A stretch of 64,000 nt of DNA, from contig JBIOEA010000004.1 of the NCBI GenBank assembly GCA_044445605.1, positions 1 to 64,000 on the forward strand, in the 5' to 3' direction. The position numbers and the translations under genes are program-made. The notes under the pieces were generated by a model. The model was not told where the DNA came from and made no database searches. It worked only from the letters and a program-made list of their open reading frames with translations. The DNA is from CAWKDC01 sp044445605. GTDB taxonomy: Bacteria > Pseudomonadota > Gammaproteobacteria > JABCZS01. Numbering within the stretch: the stretch's first letter is position 1; every line of letters begins with the position of its first letter. Below, piece by piece: positions 24,743 to 33,256 of the stretch.

Positions 24743-24864
24743 GACCTACCTCCTATGCTGATCAAGTAAGTATATGCCATAATTCCAACTTAGCCAGCCG
24801 GACGTTATTATGTAACTTATTGATTATTAGGGGTGCTTGCGTTAATCGGGTCTATTAGAAAGAA

Positions 24865-26124
24865 TTATAACCCAATATCTTTTCTGTAAAAGCCATCTTC
24901 GACATGAATACTTTTCAGTGCTTCATAGGCACGTTGAGCAGCTTCATGTTTCGTGTTTCCTAAGGCGGTCACGCATAGTACGCGGCCACCACTGGTGCGC
25001 AGTTGGCCGTCGTGCATCGTTGTGCCTGCGTGATACACGCGTATATCTGGCGTATCTTTCGTCAACGTGATCGCCTTACCTACTTCAGGCTTGTCAGGGT
25101 AACCTTTGGATGCAACAACCACACCCACTGCCGTGCGTGGATCCCAGTCCCACTTCTCTTGCGCTAATCGGCCTTCACACGCCGCTAAACAATGCGCCGT
25201 GAAATCCGATGTTAAGCGCGTTAATAACGGCTGGGTTTCAGGATCGCCTAGGCGGCAATTGAACTCTAATACAAATGGCTTATCGTTTGCATCCAACATG
25301 ATGCCGGCATATAAAAAACCGGTGTATGGCGTGCCTGCATCACGCAATGCGTTCAACGTAGGATGTATCACCGTGCGCATGATTTCATCATGCAATGCAT
25401 CACTCACCTTGTCCGCCGGGGAAAATGCACCCATCCCGCCCGTGTTCGGGCCTTTATCACCATCATCACGGCGTTTGTGATCTTGTGACGTCGCCAATGG
25501 CACAACGTCTTTTCCATCACTCATCACAATGAAACTTAATTCGCGGCCCGCTAAAAATGCTTCGATGACCACACGCTTCGAGGCATCCCCCAATGAATGG
25601 TCCGTTAAAAAAGATTTCAACGTGTCTCGCGCTTCTTCATGCGTTTGTGCAATCACCACGCCTTTGCCCGCCGCTAAACCATCCGCTTTGATCACGATCG
25701 GTAATGCATGCTTCTCAATGTATGCCAGTGCCGGTGCCAATGTATCAAATGTTTCATAGCCCGCCGTTGGAATATTGTTTTTCTTCAGGAATGCTTTGCA
25801 ATACGCCTTCGAGCCCTCTAATTGTGCACAGATTTGCGTCGGCCCAAAACAAAGAAGATTGTTTTCACGGAAACGATCCACAATACCTAAAACCAATGGC
25901 GCTTCAGGACCCACAATTGTTAAATCAACACGGTTATCCATCGCAAAAGCAAGTAAGGCATTGATATCCGTCGCCTGGATGTCCACGTTTTGAACCCGGG
26001 GTGCGCCCATCGCAGTACCACCATTGCCCGGCGCTACATAAACCTGCGTTACTAATGACGATTCAGCCACCGTCGAAGCCATCGCGTGCTCGCGTCCGCC
26101 ATTACCGATGATGAGTACGTGCAT
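24865..26124 (-). CDS. purD: Phosphoribosylamine-glycine ligase (GAR synthetase)
   Basis: ATP-grasp enzyme that joins phosphoribosylamine and glycine in step 2 of purine synthesis. The 419-residue length is typical. It begins LIIGNGGREHAMA, the N-terminal dinucleotide-like loop, followed by VVGPEAPLVLGIVDRF. The ATP-grasp centre has KADGLAAGKGVVIA and FNCRLGDPETQ (metal ligands). It follows purH with 18 bases between, so the two form a purine operon. The gap to the next gene downstream (24743-24864) shows no clear element. Confidence 0.97.
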   Translation of the reverse strand: MHVLIIGNGGREHAMASTVAESSLVTQVYVAPGNGGTAMGAPRVQNVDIQATDINALLAFAMDNRVDLTIVGPEAPLVLGIVDRFRENNLLCFGPTQICAQLEGSKAYCKAFLKKNNIPTAGYETFDTLAPALAYIEKHALPIVIKADGLAAGKGVVIAQTHEEARDTLKSFLTDHSLGDASKRVVIEAFLAGRELSFIVMSDGKDVVPLATSQDHKRRDDGDKGPNTGGMGAFSPADKVSDALHDEIMRTVIHPTLNALRDAGTPYTGFLYAGIMLDANDKPFVLEFNCRLGDPETQPLLTRLTSDFTAHCLAACEGRLAQEKWDWDPRTAVGVVVASKGYPDKPEVGKAITLTKDTPDIRVYHAGTTMHDGQLRTSGGRVLCVTALGNTKHEAAQRAYEALKSIHVEDGFYRKDIGL

Positions 26125-26142
26125 GATGCCCCTACAATTAAA

Positions 26143-27657
26143 TTAATGATAAAAATGACGTATGCCCGTGAATACCATCGCCATCCCATGTGCATCCGCA
26201 CTCGCAATCACTTGCGCGTCACGTACCGATCCGCCCGGCTGAATGATCGCTTTCACACCCGCGTTCGCGGCCATCACAATGCTGTCTGGAAAGGGGAAAA
26301 AGGCATCGCTTGCCATCACCGCGTGCTTGCCCGCTTCAAATGTGTGCGCTTTTGCAATCGCAATCTCAACCGATGCCACGCGTGCGGTTTGACCCGCACC
26401 AATCCCTAACGTTTGCCCGTCCTTCGCCAACACAATCGCGTTCGACTTCACGTACTTCACAATGTGCCAGGCAAACCGTAAATCAATCCATTCCTGCTCC
26501 GTCGGCTGACGCGCTGTCACCACCTTCATCGCCAATGCTTCATCATCACGATCCGCCGTCTGAACCAATAATCCACCTTGAATCGAACGCATCACCCACG
26601 GGCTCTGTTTCATCCCCATGTCTACCGTGATCACGCGCAAATTCGGCTTCGTCTCTAAATGAATCAACGCCCGCGGTTCGACCGCCGGGCAAATAATCAC
26701 TTCCACAAATTGTTGCTCGATTAAACGGCGTGCTGTCAATTCATCCAAAGGACGATTAAAAGCAATAATCCCGCCAAATGCCGCTTGAGGATCACTCTCG
26801 TACGCTTTTTCATATGCTACTTCGAGCGTTGGGGCAATCGCAACACCACAAGGGTTCGCGTGCTTGATGATCGCACAGGCAGGTTCTTCAAACGAACGAA
26901 TGCATGCCAATGCCGCATCCGCATCGACCCAGTTGTTGTACGACAAGGGCTTGCCTTGCAATAACGTTGCTGCCGCCAAACCTTCTAATGCACCCTTGGG
27001 GGCATAAAGCGCCGCTGATTGATGTGGGTTTTCGCCATAACGTAACACCGAGAGACGATCCAATGATAAGGTCATGCGCTCAGGTAAGGCTGTTTCAACC
27101 GCTGGTTGGGTACTTAAAAATGCATGGATCGCCGTATCGTATCGCGCCGTTAATCCGAAAGCCTCTGCCGCCCAAGCTTTGCGCTGTTCTAATGTGATCC
27201 CGCCCGCGTCAATAGCGTCGAGGCATTCATCGTATAAGCCAGGCGAGGCCAATACCGCAACATGTTCATGATTCTTCGCCGCTGCACGTACCATCGCCGG
27301 GCCACCAATATCAATGTTCTCAATACTGGCTTCATGTTCAAATGGGTAAAAGTTAACAACCACTAAATCAATCTTCGGAATTCCATGTTCCTGCATCACC
27401 GCATCATCAATGCCAGAACGACCCAAAATCCCACCATGAACCCGTGGATGCAACGTCTTCACACGGCCATCCATGATTTCAGGGAAACCCGTTAGGTCCT
27501 CTACCAACATCACCGGTAACCCCGCCGCCGCAAGCGCTGCCGCCGTTCCGCCCGATGACAAAAGCTCAACACCTAACGCTACGAGCGTGCGCGCGAATGG
27601 CACAAGCCCCGTTTTGTCTGAAACACTCAGAAGGGCTCGTTTTGGAATCATGCTCAT
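26143..27657 (-). CDS. purH: Bifunctional AICAR transformylase / IMP cyclohydrolase
   Basis: Catalyses the last two steps of IMP synthesis. Starting at the ATG at 27657 or two codons later at 27651, the protein has about 504 residues, the normal size; an open frame further upstream runs through intergenic repeats and is not coding. The N-terminal cyclohydrolase domain starts KRALLSVSDKTGLVPFA and has MDGRVKTLHPRVHGGILGR. The transformylase domain has the catalytic KHANPCGVA and ends in the MAMVFTGIRHFYH tail. The immediate upstream region carries three palindromic repeats. Confidence 0.97.
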   Translation of the reverse strand: MSMIPKRALLSVSDKTGLVPFARTLVALGVELLSSGGTAAALAAAGLPVMLVEDLTGFPEIMDGRVKTLHPRVHGGILGRSGIDDAVMQEHGIPKIDLVVVNFYPFEHEASIENIDIGGPAMVRAAAKNHEHVAVLASPGLYDECLDAIDAGGITLEQRKAWAAEAFGLTARYDTAIHAFLSTQPAVETALPERMTLSLDRLSVLRYGENPHQSAALYAPKGALEGLAAATLLQGKPLSYNNWVDADAALACIRSFEEPACAIIKHANPCGVAIAPTLEVAYEKAYESDPQAAFGGIIAFNRPLDELTARRLIEQQFVEVIICPAVEPRALIHLETKPNLRVITVDMGMKQSPWVMRSIQGGLLVQTADRDDEALAMKVVTARQPTEQEWIDLRFAWHIVKYVKSNAIVLAKDGQTLGIGAGQTARVASVEIAIAKAHTFEAGKHAVMASDAFFPFPDSIVMAANAGVKAIIQPGGSVRDAQVIASADAHGMAMVFTGIRHFYH

Positions 27658-27681
27658 GGTACTACCTATGTATCGAGAAAA

Positions 27682-27793
27682 GGGCGAAAGATGTTTCGCC
27701 CCTACAAGAAAATCCCCCGCCTCGGAATACTCGGCTGCCCCCTTTACAAAGGGGGCATAAGACATAGAAAGGCGAAACATCTTTCGCCTCTAC
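27682..27793. repeat. Cluster of three intergenic palindromes between purH and fis
   Basis: At 27682-27705 lies a GGGCGAAA-GATG-TTTCGCCC hairpin. At 27714-27756 lies a CCCCCGCCTCGGAATACTCGGC unit with a CCCCCTTT-AC-AAAGGGGG hairpin. At 27770-27793 lies a second hairpin of the first type with the inner loop inverted. The fis stop codon (27790-27792, reverse strand) is part of the third repeat. The cluster sits in the leader of purH, where the hairpins could also influence transcript stability. Confidence 0.75.
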
Positions 27794-28077
27794 AGCATTC
27801 CGAATTGCTCTAACTTCTTGCGCAGCGTACCACGGCTCAAGCCCAATAATCTAGCGGCCAATGATTGATTGCCGCCCGTAATGCGCATCACCGTCAATAA
27901 CAATGGCTCTTCCACCTCTGCAATCACAATATCATATAAGTTCGTCACTTCTTGCCCATCTAAGTGGGTAAAATAACGTTCAATGGAAGCCTTTACACTG
28001 TCCCGCAATGGGGTGCTTTGTTCCGTAGACACTACATCTGTACTTTTTTGGGACAACGAATACAAGGAGCTGTTCAT
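27790..28077 (-). CDS. fis: Fis-family DNA-binding protein
   Basis: A small nucleoid-associated regulator. From the ATG at 28077 the protein has 95 residues, the usual Fis size; GGAG-like bases precede it. The C-terminal helix-turn-helix GGNQSLAARLLGLSRGTLRK is characteristic. The order accB-accC-prmA-fis-purH-purD is typical of Legionellales-type gammaproteobacteria. Fis lies between prmA and purH on the same strand. The stop codon is provided by an intergenic palindromic repeat. The spacer at 28078-28302 contains no recognisable gene and probably holds the fis promoter. Confidence 0.92.
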   Translation of the reverse strand: MNSSLYSLSQKSTDVVSTEQSTPLRDSVKASIERYFTHLDGQEVTNLYDIVIAEVEEPLLLTVMRITGGNQSLAARLLGLSRGTLRKKLEQFGML

Positions 28078-28302
28078 ATTTCTATCAACCTGTTCAAAAA
28101 ATGACCAATACTGTTTAAAAATTAACCACAATAAAACGCCTGTCGCCGACAATCCTTGACGGTTATACGGGGTACTGAATGACTTATTTTACTGCTTTTG
28201 GCATGTGGCCTTTCACTCGGGGTAAGAATTATATTAATCCACTTTTCTCAAACTGCCAAGGGGGTTTTGAAAAATGTTTGTAAATATTTTGTGCAATACC
28301 AT

Positions 28303-29169
28303 TTAAATCGAGCGAATGATAATGCGAAGCCAACCTTCATCATTCGTTACCTCAAGGATGTCGCAATCGCTGTAACCTTCTCGCAATAATGCTTCTTGAT
28401 TGGCTAACACACCGGATAACACGAGCAGGCCACCGGGCTTGACCAACGCTTTCAATGTGTCGTGCAACATCAACAATGGTTCCAAAATAATATTGGCCAA
28501 CACCACGTCCGCTTGAATCGGGTCATATGCATTTGGCAAAGCTAAGTCAATCACTTCTTCACAATGATTTTTGATCGCATTGTCGCGCGTCGCCGTCAAT
28601 GCTTGAGGATCATGATCAATCGCTAACACGTGTGCCGCACCTAACTTCGCCGCAGCTACCGCTAAAATGCCCGATCCACATCCAAAATCGACGATCGTTT
28701 TACCCGCACAATCGTAACCATCCAAGAACGTTAACATCAACCGCGTCGTTGGGTGCGTGCCTGTTCCAAATGCAAGCCCAGGATCTAACATGATAATGCG
28801 CCCGCTCGGCTGCTCACCTTCCCAGGTGCTCGGGACAACCCATAACGATTCACCAAATTGCATCGGCTTGACGTGAGCTAAACATACGCGCTCCCATACT
28901 TGATCCGCAATATGCTCAACCTCGCTCTCAACACCCGGTAATAATGCCGCCAACGCCTTCTGAGGCGCCTCCAGCGAAGCGTCTGCTTCGAAAAGTGCCG
29001 TTACATGCGCTTCTTCCCATAACGGTAATTCGTTCGGGCCAGGCTCTAGTAAAGGTTCGTCTTGCGCGTCCATCAACGTAATGCTCACCGCACCTAATGC
29101 AATGAGTGTGTCAGATACTTCTTCAATGAGCGCACGCGGTACGGCGATGCGTAATGACTGCCAGGGCAT
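28303..29169 (-). CDS. prmA: Ribosomal protein L11 methyltransferase
   Basis: Trimethylates lysines of ribosomal protein L11 with SAM. The 288 residues begin MPWQSLRIAV and contain EPGPNELPLWEEAHVTALFE in the N-terminal substrate domain. The methyltransferase domain has FGTGTHPTTRLML, then VDFGCGSGILAVAAAKLGA (SAM site), and VLANIILEPL (catalytic NILxxPL-like region). It follows accC with 18 bases between them. Confidence 0.96.
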   Translation of the reverse strand: MPWQSLRIAVPRALIEEVSDTLIALGAVSITLMDAQDEPLLEPGPNELPLWEEAHVTALFEADASLEAPQKALAALLPGVESEVEHIADQVWERVCLAHVKPMQFGESLWVVPSTWEGEQPSGRIIMLDPGLAFGTGTHPTTRLMLTFLDGYDCAGKTIVDFGCGSGILAVAAAKLGAAHVLAIDHDPQALTATRDNAIKNHCEEVIDLALPNAYDPIQADVVLANIILEPLLMLHDTLKALVKPGGLLVLSGVLANQEALLREGYSDCDILEVTNDEGWLRIIIRSI

Positions 29170-29187
29170 AATGTTTTTACTCCAAAA

Positions 29188-30537
29188 TCATTTCTTGCCG
29201 AGCCCTAATTTTTCTTCCAGGTAATGAATATTCGTCCCACCCAAATTAAATGCATGGTCTTCCATCAAATGGCGGTGCAACGCAATGTTCGTCTTAATCC
29301 CTTCAATATGAATTTCATCCAATGCATTGCCCATGCGTGCAATCGCAATCTCGCGCGTTTCGCCGTAAGCAATTAACTTCGCAATCAATGAATCATAAAA
29401 AGGCGGAACTTTATACCCAGAATAAGCATGAGAATCAAATCGAATCCCCGGGCCGCCAGGCGCATGCAACATTTCAATCGTGCCTGGGCTCGGTAAAAAC
29501 GTTTTAGCATCTTCCGCATTGATCCGGCACTCAATCGCATGCCCACGGATCGTAATGTCTTTTTGTGAAAAGCCTAGTTTCTCGCCCGCCGCAATCCGAA
29601 TTTGTTCGCGGACAATGTCCACCCCCGTGATCATTTCTGTCACCGGATGCTCAACCTGTACGCGCGTGTTCATTTCAATGAAATAAAAATTGCCGTCTTC
29701 AAATAAGAATTCGAACGTGCCAGCACCCGTGTAGCCCATTTCTTCACACGCTCTCACACAACGCTTGCCAATGGCTTCACGTTGCTTCTCGGTGATGCCC
29801 GGCGCAGGCGCTTCTTCCAATACCTTTTGGTGACGGCGTTGCATCGAGCAATCACGTTCACCCAAATACACCGCATGCCCATAATTGTCCGCCAACACCT
29901 GAATTTCAATGTGACGTGGATTTTGTAAAAATTTTTCCATGTACAATTTGTCGTTGCCGAATGCCGCGCCCGCTTCTTGCCGCGTCATCGCAATCGCGCT
30001 CAATAACGTCGCTTCGGAATGCACCACGCGCATCCCACGGCCACCACCCCCGCCAGCCGCTTTCACAATAATCGGATAACCAATCTTTTTCGCCAGAATC
30101 AAATTGTCCGCGTCACTCATCGACAACGTGCCGTCTGAACCCGGGACCGTCGGTACGCCCGCCTTCTTCATCATCTTAATGGCCGATACTTTATCGCCCA
30201 TCAGTCGAATGTTCTCCGCACTCGGACCAATGAATTTAAATCCACTGTCCACCACACGTTCAGCAAAATCAGCATTCTCAGCTAAAAAACCGTACCCAGG
30301 GTGAATCGCATCCGAGTCCGTGATCTCAGCCGCGGAAATAATCGCCGGAATGTTTAAATAACTTTCACGAGGATTCGCAGGGCCAATGCAAACCGATTCA
30401 TCTGCCAATTTGACGTGCATCAGGTCCACATCCGCTTCGCTGTATACCGCGACCGTCTTGATATTCAACTCTTTACAGGCGCGTAAAATACGTAACGCAA
30501 TTTCGCCCCGGTTCGCAATCACAATTTTTCTGAACAT
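29188..30537 (-). CDS. accC: Acetyl-CoA carboxylase, biotin carboxylase subunit
   Basis: Carboxylates biotin on AccB with ATP and bicarbonate, the first half-reaction of fatty-acid synthesis. The 449-residue length is standard. Features: FRKIVIANRGEIALRILRAC at the start, the ATP-grasp glycine loop AAGGGGGRGMRVV, MEKFLQNPRHIEIQVL, and the catalytic NTRVQVEHPVTEMITG. Co-transcribed with accB, which ends 12 bases upstream. Confidence 0.98.
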   Translation of the reverse strand: MFRKIVIANRGEIALRILRACKELNIKTVAVYSEADVDLMHVKLADESVCIGPANPRESYLNIPAIISAAEITDSDAIHPGYGFLAENADFAERVVDSGFKFIGPSAENIRLMGDKVSAIKMMKKAGVPTVPGSDGTLSMSDADNLILAKKIGYPIIVKAAGGGGGRGMRVVHSEATLLSAIAMTRQEAGAAFGNDKLYMEKFLQNPRHIEIQVLADNYGHAVYLGERDCSMQRRHQKVLEEAPAPGITEKQREAIGKRCVRACEEMGYTGAGTFEFLFEDGNFYFIEMNTRVQVEHPVTEMITGVDIVREQIRIAAGEKLGFSQKDITIRGHAIECRINAEDAKTFLPSPGTIEMLHAPGGPGIRFDSHAYSGYKVPPFYDSLIAKLIAYGETREIAIARMGNALDEIHIEGIKTNIALHRHLMEDHAFNLGGTNIHYLEEKLGLGKK

Positions 30538-30549
30538 TGATGATATATC

Positions 30550-31008
30550 CTACTTCTGGATCACAAAAAGCGTTTGGCCATATTCAACGGGGTCACCGCT
30601 TGAAATGAGGATGTCAGCAATCACACCTGCTGTGTCCGCTTCGATCGGATTGAACATCTTCATCGCTTCAATTAAACACAACGTATCACCGGCTTTAACC
30701 ACACTGCCGATTTCAACAAATGCTTTGGCTTCAGGAGACGATGCACGGTAGACCGTGCCAACCATCGGAGATTTAACCTCATGCCCTTTGACCTTCGGCT
30801 TCTCTTCTGCAACCGGTGCCGGCGCAGGCGCTGCTGCGGGCGCTGCCGTCGGCGCTGGCGCCGCGACCATCATCGGTGCCGGTGCGTATTGCGCTACCGT
30901 GCCAGCCCGTGAAATACGGACCGATTCTTCACCTTCGCGAATCTCTAGCTCTGTGCAATTAGACTCTTCTAATAACTCAATCAGCTTCTTAACCTTTCGA
31001 ATATCCAT
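30550..31008 (-). CDS. accB: Acetyl-CoA carboxylase, biotin carboxyl carrier protein
   Basis: Carries the biotin that shuttles CO2 between AccC and the transferase. The 152 residues start DIRKVKKLIELLEESNCTEL, followed by an Ala/Pro-rich mobile linker (about 45-75) and the C-terminal biotinyl domain with EAMKM (biotinylated Lys about 118). It is the first gene of accB-accC-prmA. The spacer at 31009-31172 upstream holds the probable promoter and one short palindromic repeat. Confidence 0.97.
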   Translation of the reverse strand: MDIRKVKKLIELLEESNCTELEIREGEESVRISRAGTVAQYAPAPMMVAAPAPTAAPAAAPAPAPVAEEKPKVKGHEVKSPMVGTVYRASSPEAKAFVEIGSVVKAGDTLCLIEAMKMFNPIEADTAGVIADILISSGDPVEYGQTLFVIQK

Positions 31009-31132
31009 CTTAAGTTACCTTCTAGCAAATTTGGCTCAAGACCTGAGTATGCCAGATTATTTGAGGATTGTCTAGTTCCTGGGAGATGGGATGTTATTTG
31101 CGGGAGATGGACGAATATTTAGATCGTGAAGA

Positions 31133-31156
31133 GGGCGAAAGATATTTCGCCCCTAT
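31133..31156 (+). repeat. Short palindromic repeat (GGGCGAAA family)
   Basis: GGGCGAAA, GATA, TTTCGCCC, then CTAT. It lies between accB and dsbD, 17 bases beyond the dsbD stop, where it could act as a transcript end. The flank GTGAAGAGGGC is shared with the copy at 9565. Confidence 0.7.
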
Positions 31157-31172
31157 AAGGGACAAATAACCA

Positions 31173-32747
31173 TTATCTGCGTAGATGCTTTACATAATCC
31201 ATAAATTGCCCTTTATCCATCTCCCCATTGATGCGGGCAGAGGTCAACTCTTGGCCCTTATCATCAAAAAACAGGTACGCTGGCGGGCCAAATAGCTTCC
31301 AAGTCTTCAATAATGCCTGGACTTCGTCCGTCGATTCCGTTAAATCTACCTTGATCAGAGCATATGGCTTCAACAAGGCTTGTACGTCAACCTCCGAAAA
31401 GACCGTCTTATCCATCTGAACACAACTGACACACCAATCTGCATAAAAATCGACCATCGCCGGTTTTTGAGCCTTTTTGGCCTCCAATAAGGCCGATTCA
31501 AGCCCTTTTTGGGTCGTAACCACCGTGAATATCCCCGGTTCGTGCGTCGTTGGTACCAAACGCCACACTAAATTGCCCGCCATCAATATCAATAAGAACG
31601 CCAGAATGTACTTCACCCGCTGCATCCAGGGGCCACGTTTGGGCAAAATGGCCGTCCCTAACCAGGTCACCGCCAATAAGGGTAAGCCCATCCCTAATCC
31701 CAATAAGAATAAAGCGAAACTGCCAAACCAGACGCTGCCCTCCATCGTGATGAAGGTCAACGCACCCACCAACGGCGGGGTCACGCAGGGCGAAATCACC
31801 AGGCTCGCCAGAATCCCCATCAAAGCCACACCAATATACTCACCCTGGGGCAAGGCATGTGATAACCGATGGAATGCACCCGATAAACGCGACAAGAACG
31901 CCTGTGGTTTGTGGTGGATAAGCATGCCCGCAAATATCACGAGCAACACGGCCGTACTGATCAATACCCAAGGATTTTGTAATTCGGCTTGCACCCTGGC
32001 GCCCACACTCCCCACAATCGCGCCCAACGCGGCGTATGTCGATGCCATCCCTAATACATAAGCCAATGCGAGTGTGAATGCCTTCAAGGGGTGATGCTTT
32101 TGCTGTTCCCCTAAAATCAGTGCGCTCAAAATCGGTACCATCGGCAAGACACAGGGTGTGAAGGATAATAAAATCCCAAATCCTAAAAAGGCTAATAACG
32201 CCCATCCATTGTGCTTGGTTAATACATCAAAAGGCTTGCTCGCCACCGTCGGCGCCGGCGCCGCACCATTTAATACTTCGCTGCTGCCCAGTGGCATGAT
32301 CGTCAATTGTACCGTTTGGGGTGGATAACAAAAACCCAGTTCATGACAACCTTGATACGTCACCTCTAATAAAAAGGACTCCGTCAACGTAGGCGACAGC
32401 GGTAAAGAAATATGCGCTTCTTCTCGATAAATCGCCGTGTTACCTAAAAAAGGATCATTGATGGATTTAGCTTTTGGAAATTGAGGCGTGCCTACTTCGT
32501 CATGTTCAGCTGTAAAACGAAAGGCCTTTTGATATAAATACGTCCGCGGTGCAATCAAAAAATCGAGTGTCACGCTGTCAGGGGTGACTTTTTCAACCGT
32601 CACTTGAAAGGCTTTTTCAGGCGGAAGAATATCACTCGGCGGCGCACCCAATGTCGGCTTCGTCGCGGCCCAGGCGGATGTCACACAACATAGGACGATT
32701 AGCCATCGGACTATTTTTGTAAACTTACTGAATTCAATCTTTATCAT
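31173..32747 (-). CDS. dsbD: Protein-disulfide reductase DsbD
   Basis: Transfers electrons from cytoplasmic thioredoxin across the inner membrane to periplasmic thiol proteins. From the ATG at 32747 it has 524 residues with a signal peptide (about 10-28, ending near AWAAT). Domain order: periplasmic alpha domain with CHELGFCYPP; membrane domain with the redox cysteines in FTPCVLPMVPIL and ISPCVTPPLVG; C-terminal thioredoxin-like domain with DWCVSCVQMDKTVF (CxxC). The start overlaps the end of the preceding 164-codon gene by 14 bases. A longer in-frame extension upstream lies inside that gene and lacks a signal peptide. Confidence 0.94.
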   Translation of the reverse strand: MIKIEFSKFTKIVRWLIVLCCVTSAWAATKPTLGAPPSDILPPEKAFQVTVEKVTPDSVTLDFLIAPRTYLYQKAFRFTAEHDEVGTPQFPKAKSINDPFLGNTAIYREEAHISLPLSPTLTESFLLEVTYQGCHELGFCYPPQTVQLTIMPLGSSEVLNGAAPAPTVASKPFDVLTKHNGWALLAFLGFGILLSFTPCVLPMVPILSALILGEQQKHHPLKAFTLALAYVLGMASTYAALGAIVGSVGARVQAELQNPWVLISTAVLLVIFAGMLIHHKPQAFLSRLSGAFHRLSHALPQGEYIGVALMGILASLVISPCVTPPLVGALTFITMEGSVWFGSFALFLLGLGMGLPLLAVTWLGTAILPKRGPWMQRVKYILAFLLILMAGNLVWRLVPTTHEPGIFTVVTTQKGLESALLEAKKAQKPAMVDFYADWCVSCVQMDKTVFSEVDVQALLKPYALIKVDLTESTDEVQALLKTWKLFGPPAYLFFDDKGQELTSARINGEMDKGQFMDYVKHLRR

Positions 32748-33228
32748 GTTCCAGTTGCTCGATTGTGCGGGACTCGAGCTGCATAATATCATAGGTAAGC
32801 CGGGCATCGGCAACCACTTCATCAAATTCATGCAATGGCGCAAAATCAATGTTGGCCAAGGGCGGCGAGGCACGATCAATCACGTCCGCAAACTGGTACA
32901 ACTTACTCGCAGGGCATGAAATCACTAGCGTCAGGTTCGGATTATTTAACTCAGCCAGCTTTTTAATAATCCAATCTTTTAATTCGTTGATCGCATCTCT
33001 ATCGGAACGCTCATTGTCCGGCGACATTGCTACCAGATAATATGAAATCCCTTTGAAAGCGATCGGATCATTGTTCGTGTCTAATAAAAACGCCTTCGTA
33101 CCACGGTATTTGTTGTAATGAAACATCAACGATTGCATGATGCCAGGCTCATCTAAGGCATCCACCGCAATCGCGCGCGATTCCATTAACTCCGCAAGCA
33201 TCTTGCCTTCATCTGTCTGCTCAACCAT
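32734..33228 (-). CDS. Hypothetical protein (164 aa)
   Basis: A soluble alpha/beta protein with no recognised family. GGGGAGG lies just before the ATG, a strong ribosome binding site. Alternating hydrophobic strands (KGISYYLVAMS, LTLVISCPAS) suggest a Rossmann-like or roadblock-like core. It ends in a charged Glu/Asp/Lys tail. It overlaps dsbD by 14 bases and follows the 711-residue orphan gene by 28 bases, so the three may be co-transcribed. Confidence 0.75.
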   Translation of the reverse strand: MVEQTDEGKMLAELMESRAIAVDALDEPGIMQSLMFHYNKYRGTKAFLLDTNNDPIAFKGISYYLVAMSPDNERSDRDAINELKDWIIKKLAELNNPNLTLVISCPASKLYQFADVIDRASPPLANIDFAPLHEFDEVVADARLTYDIMQLESRTIEQLEHDKD

Positions 33229-33256
33229 GGTCGCCTCCCCTGCCCAAAATCATAGC

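Noticed and set aside
27658..27780. N-terminal extension of PurH through the intergenic repeats
   Set aside because: The extra ~41 residues translate palindromic repeats and are absent from the family; the ATG at 27657/27651 gives the canonical N-terminus.
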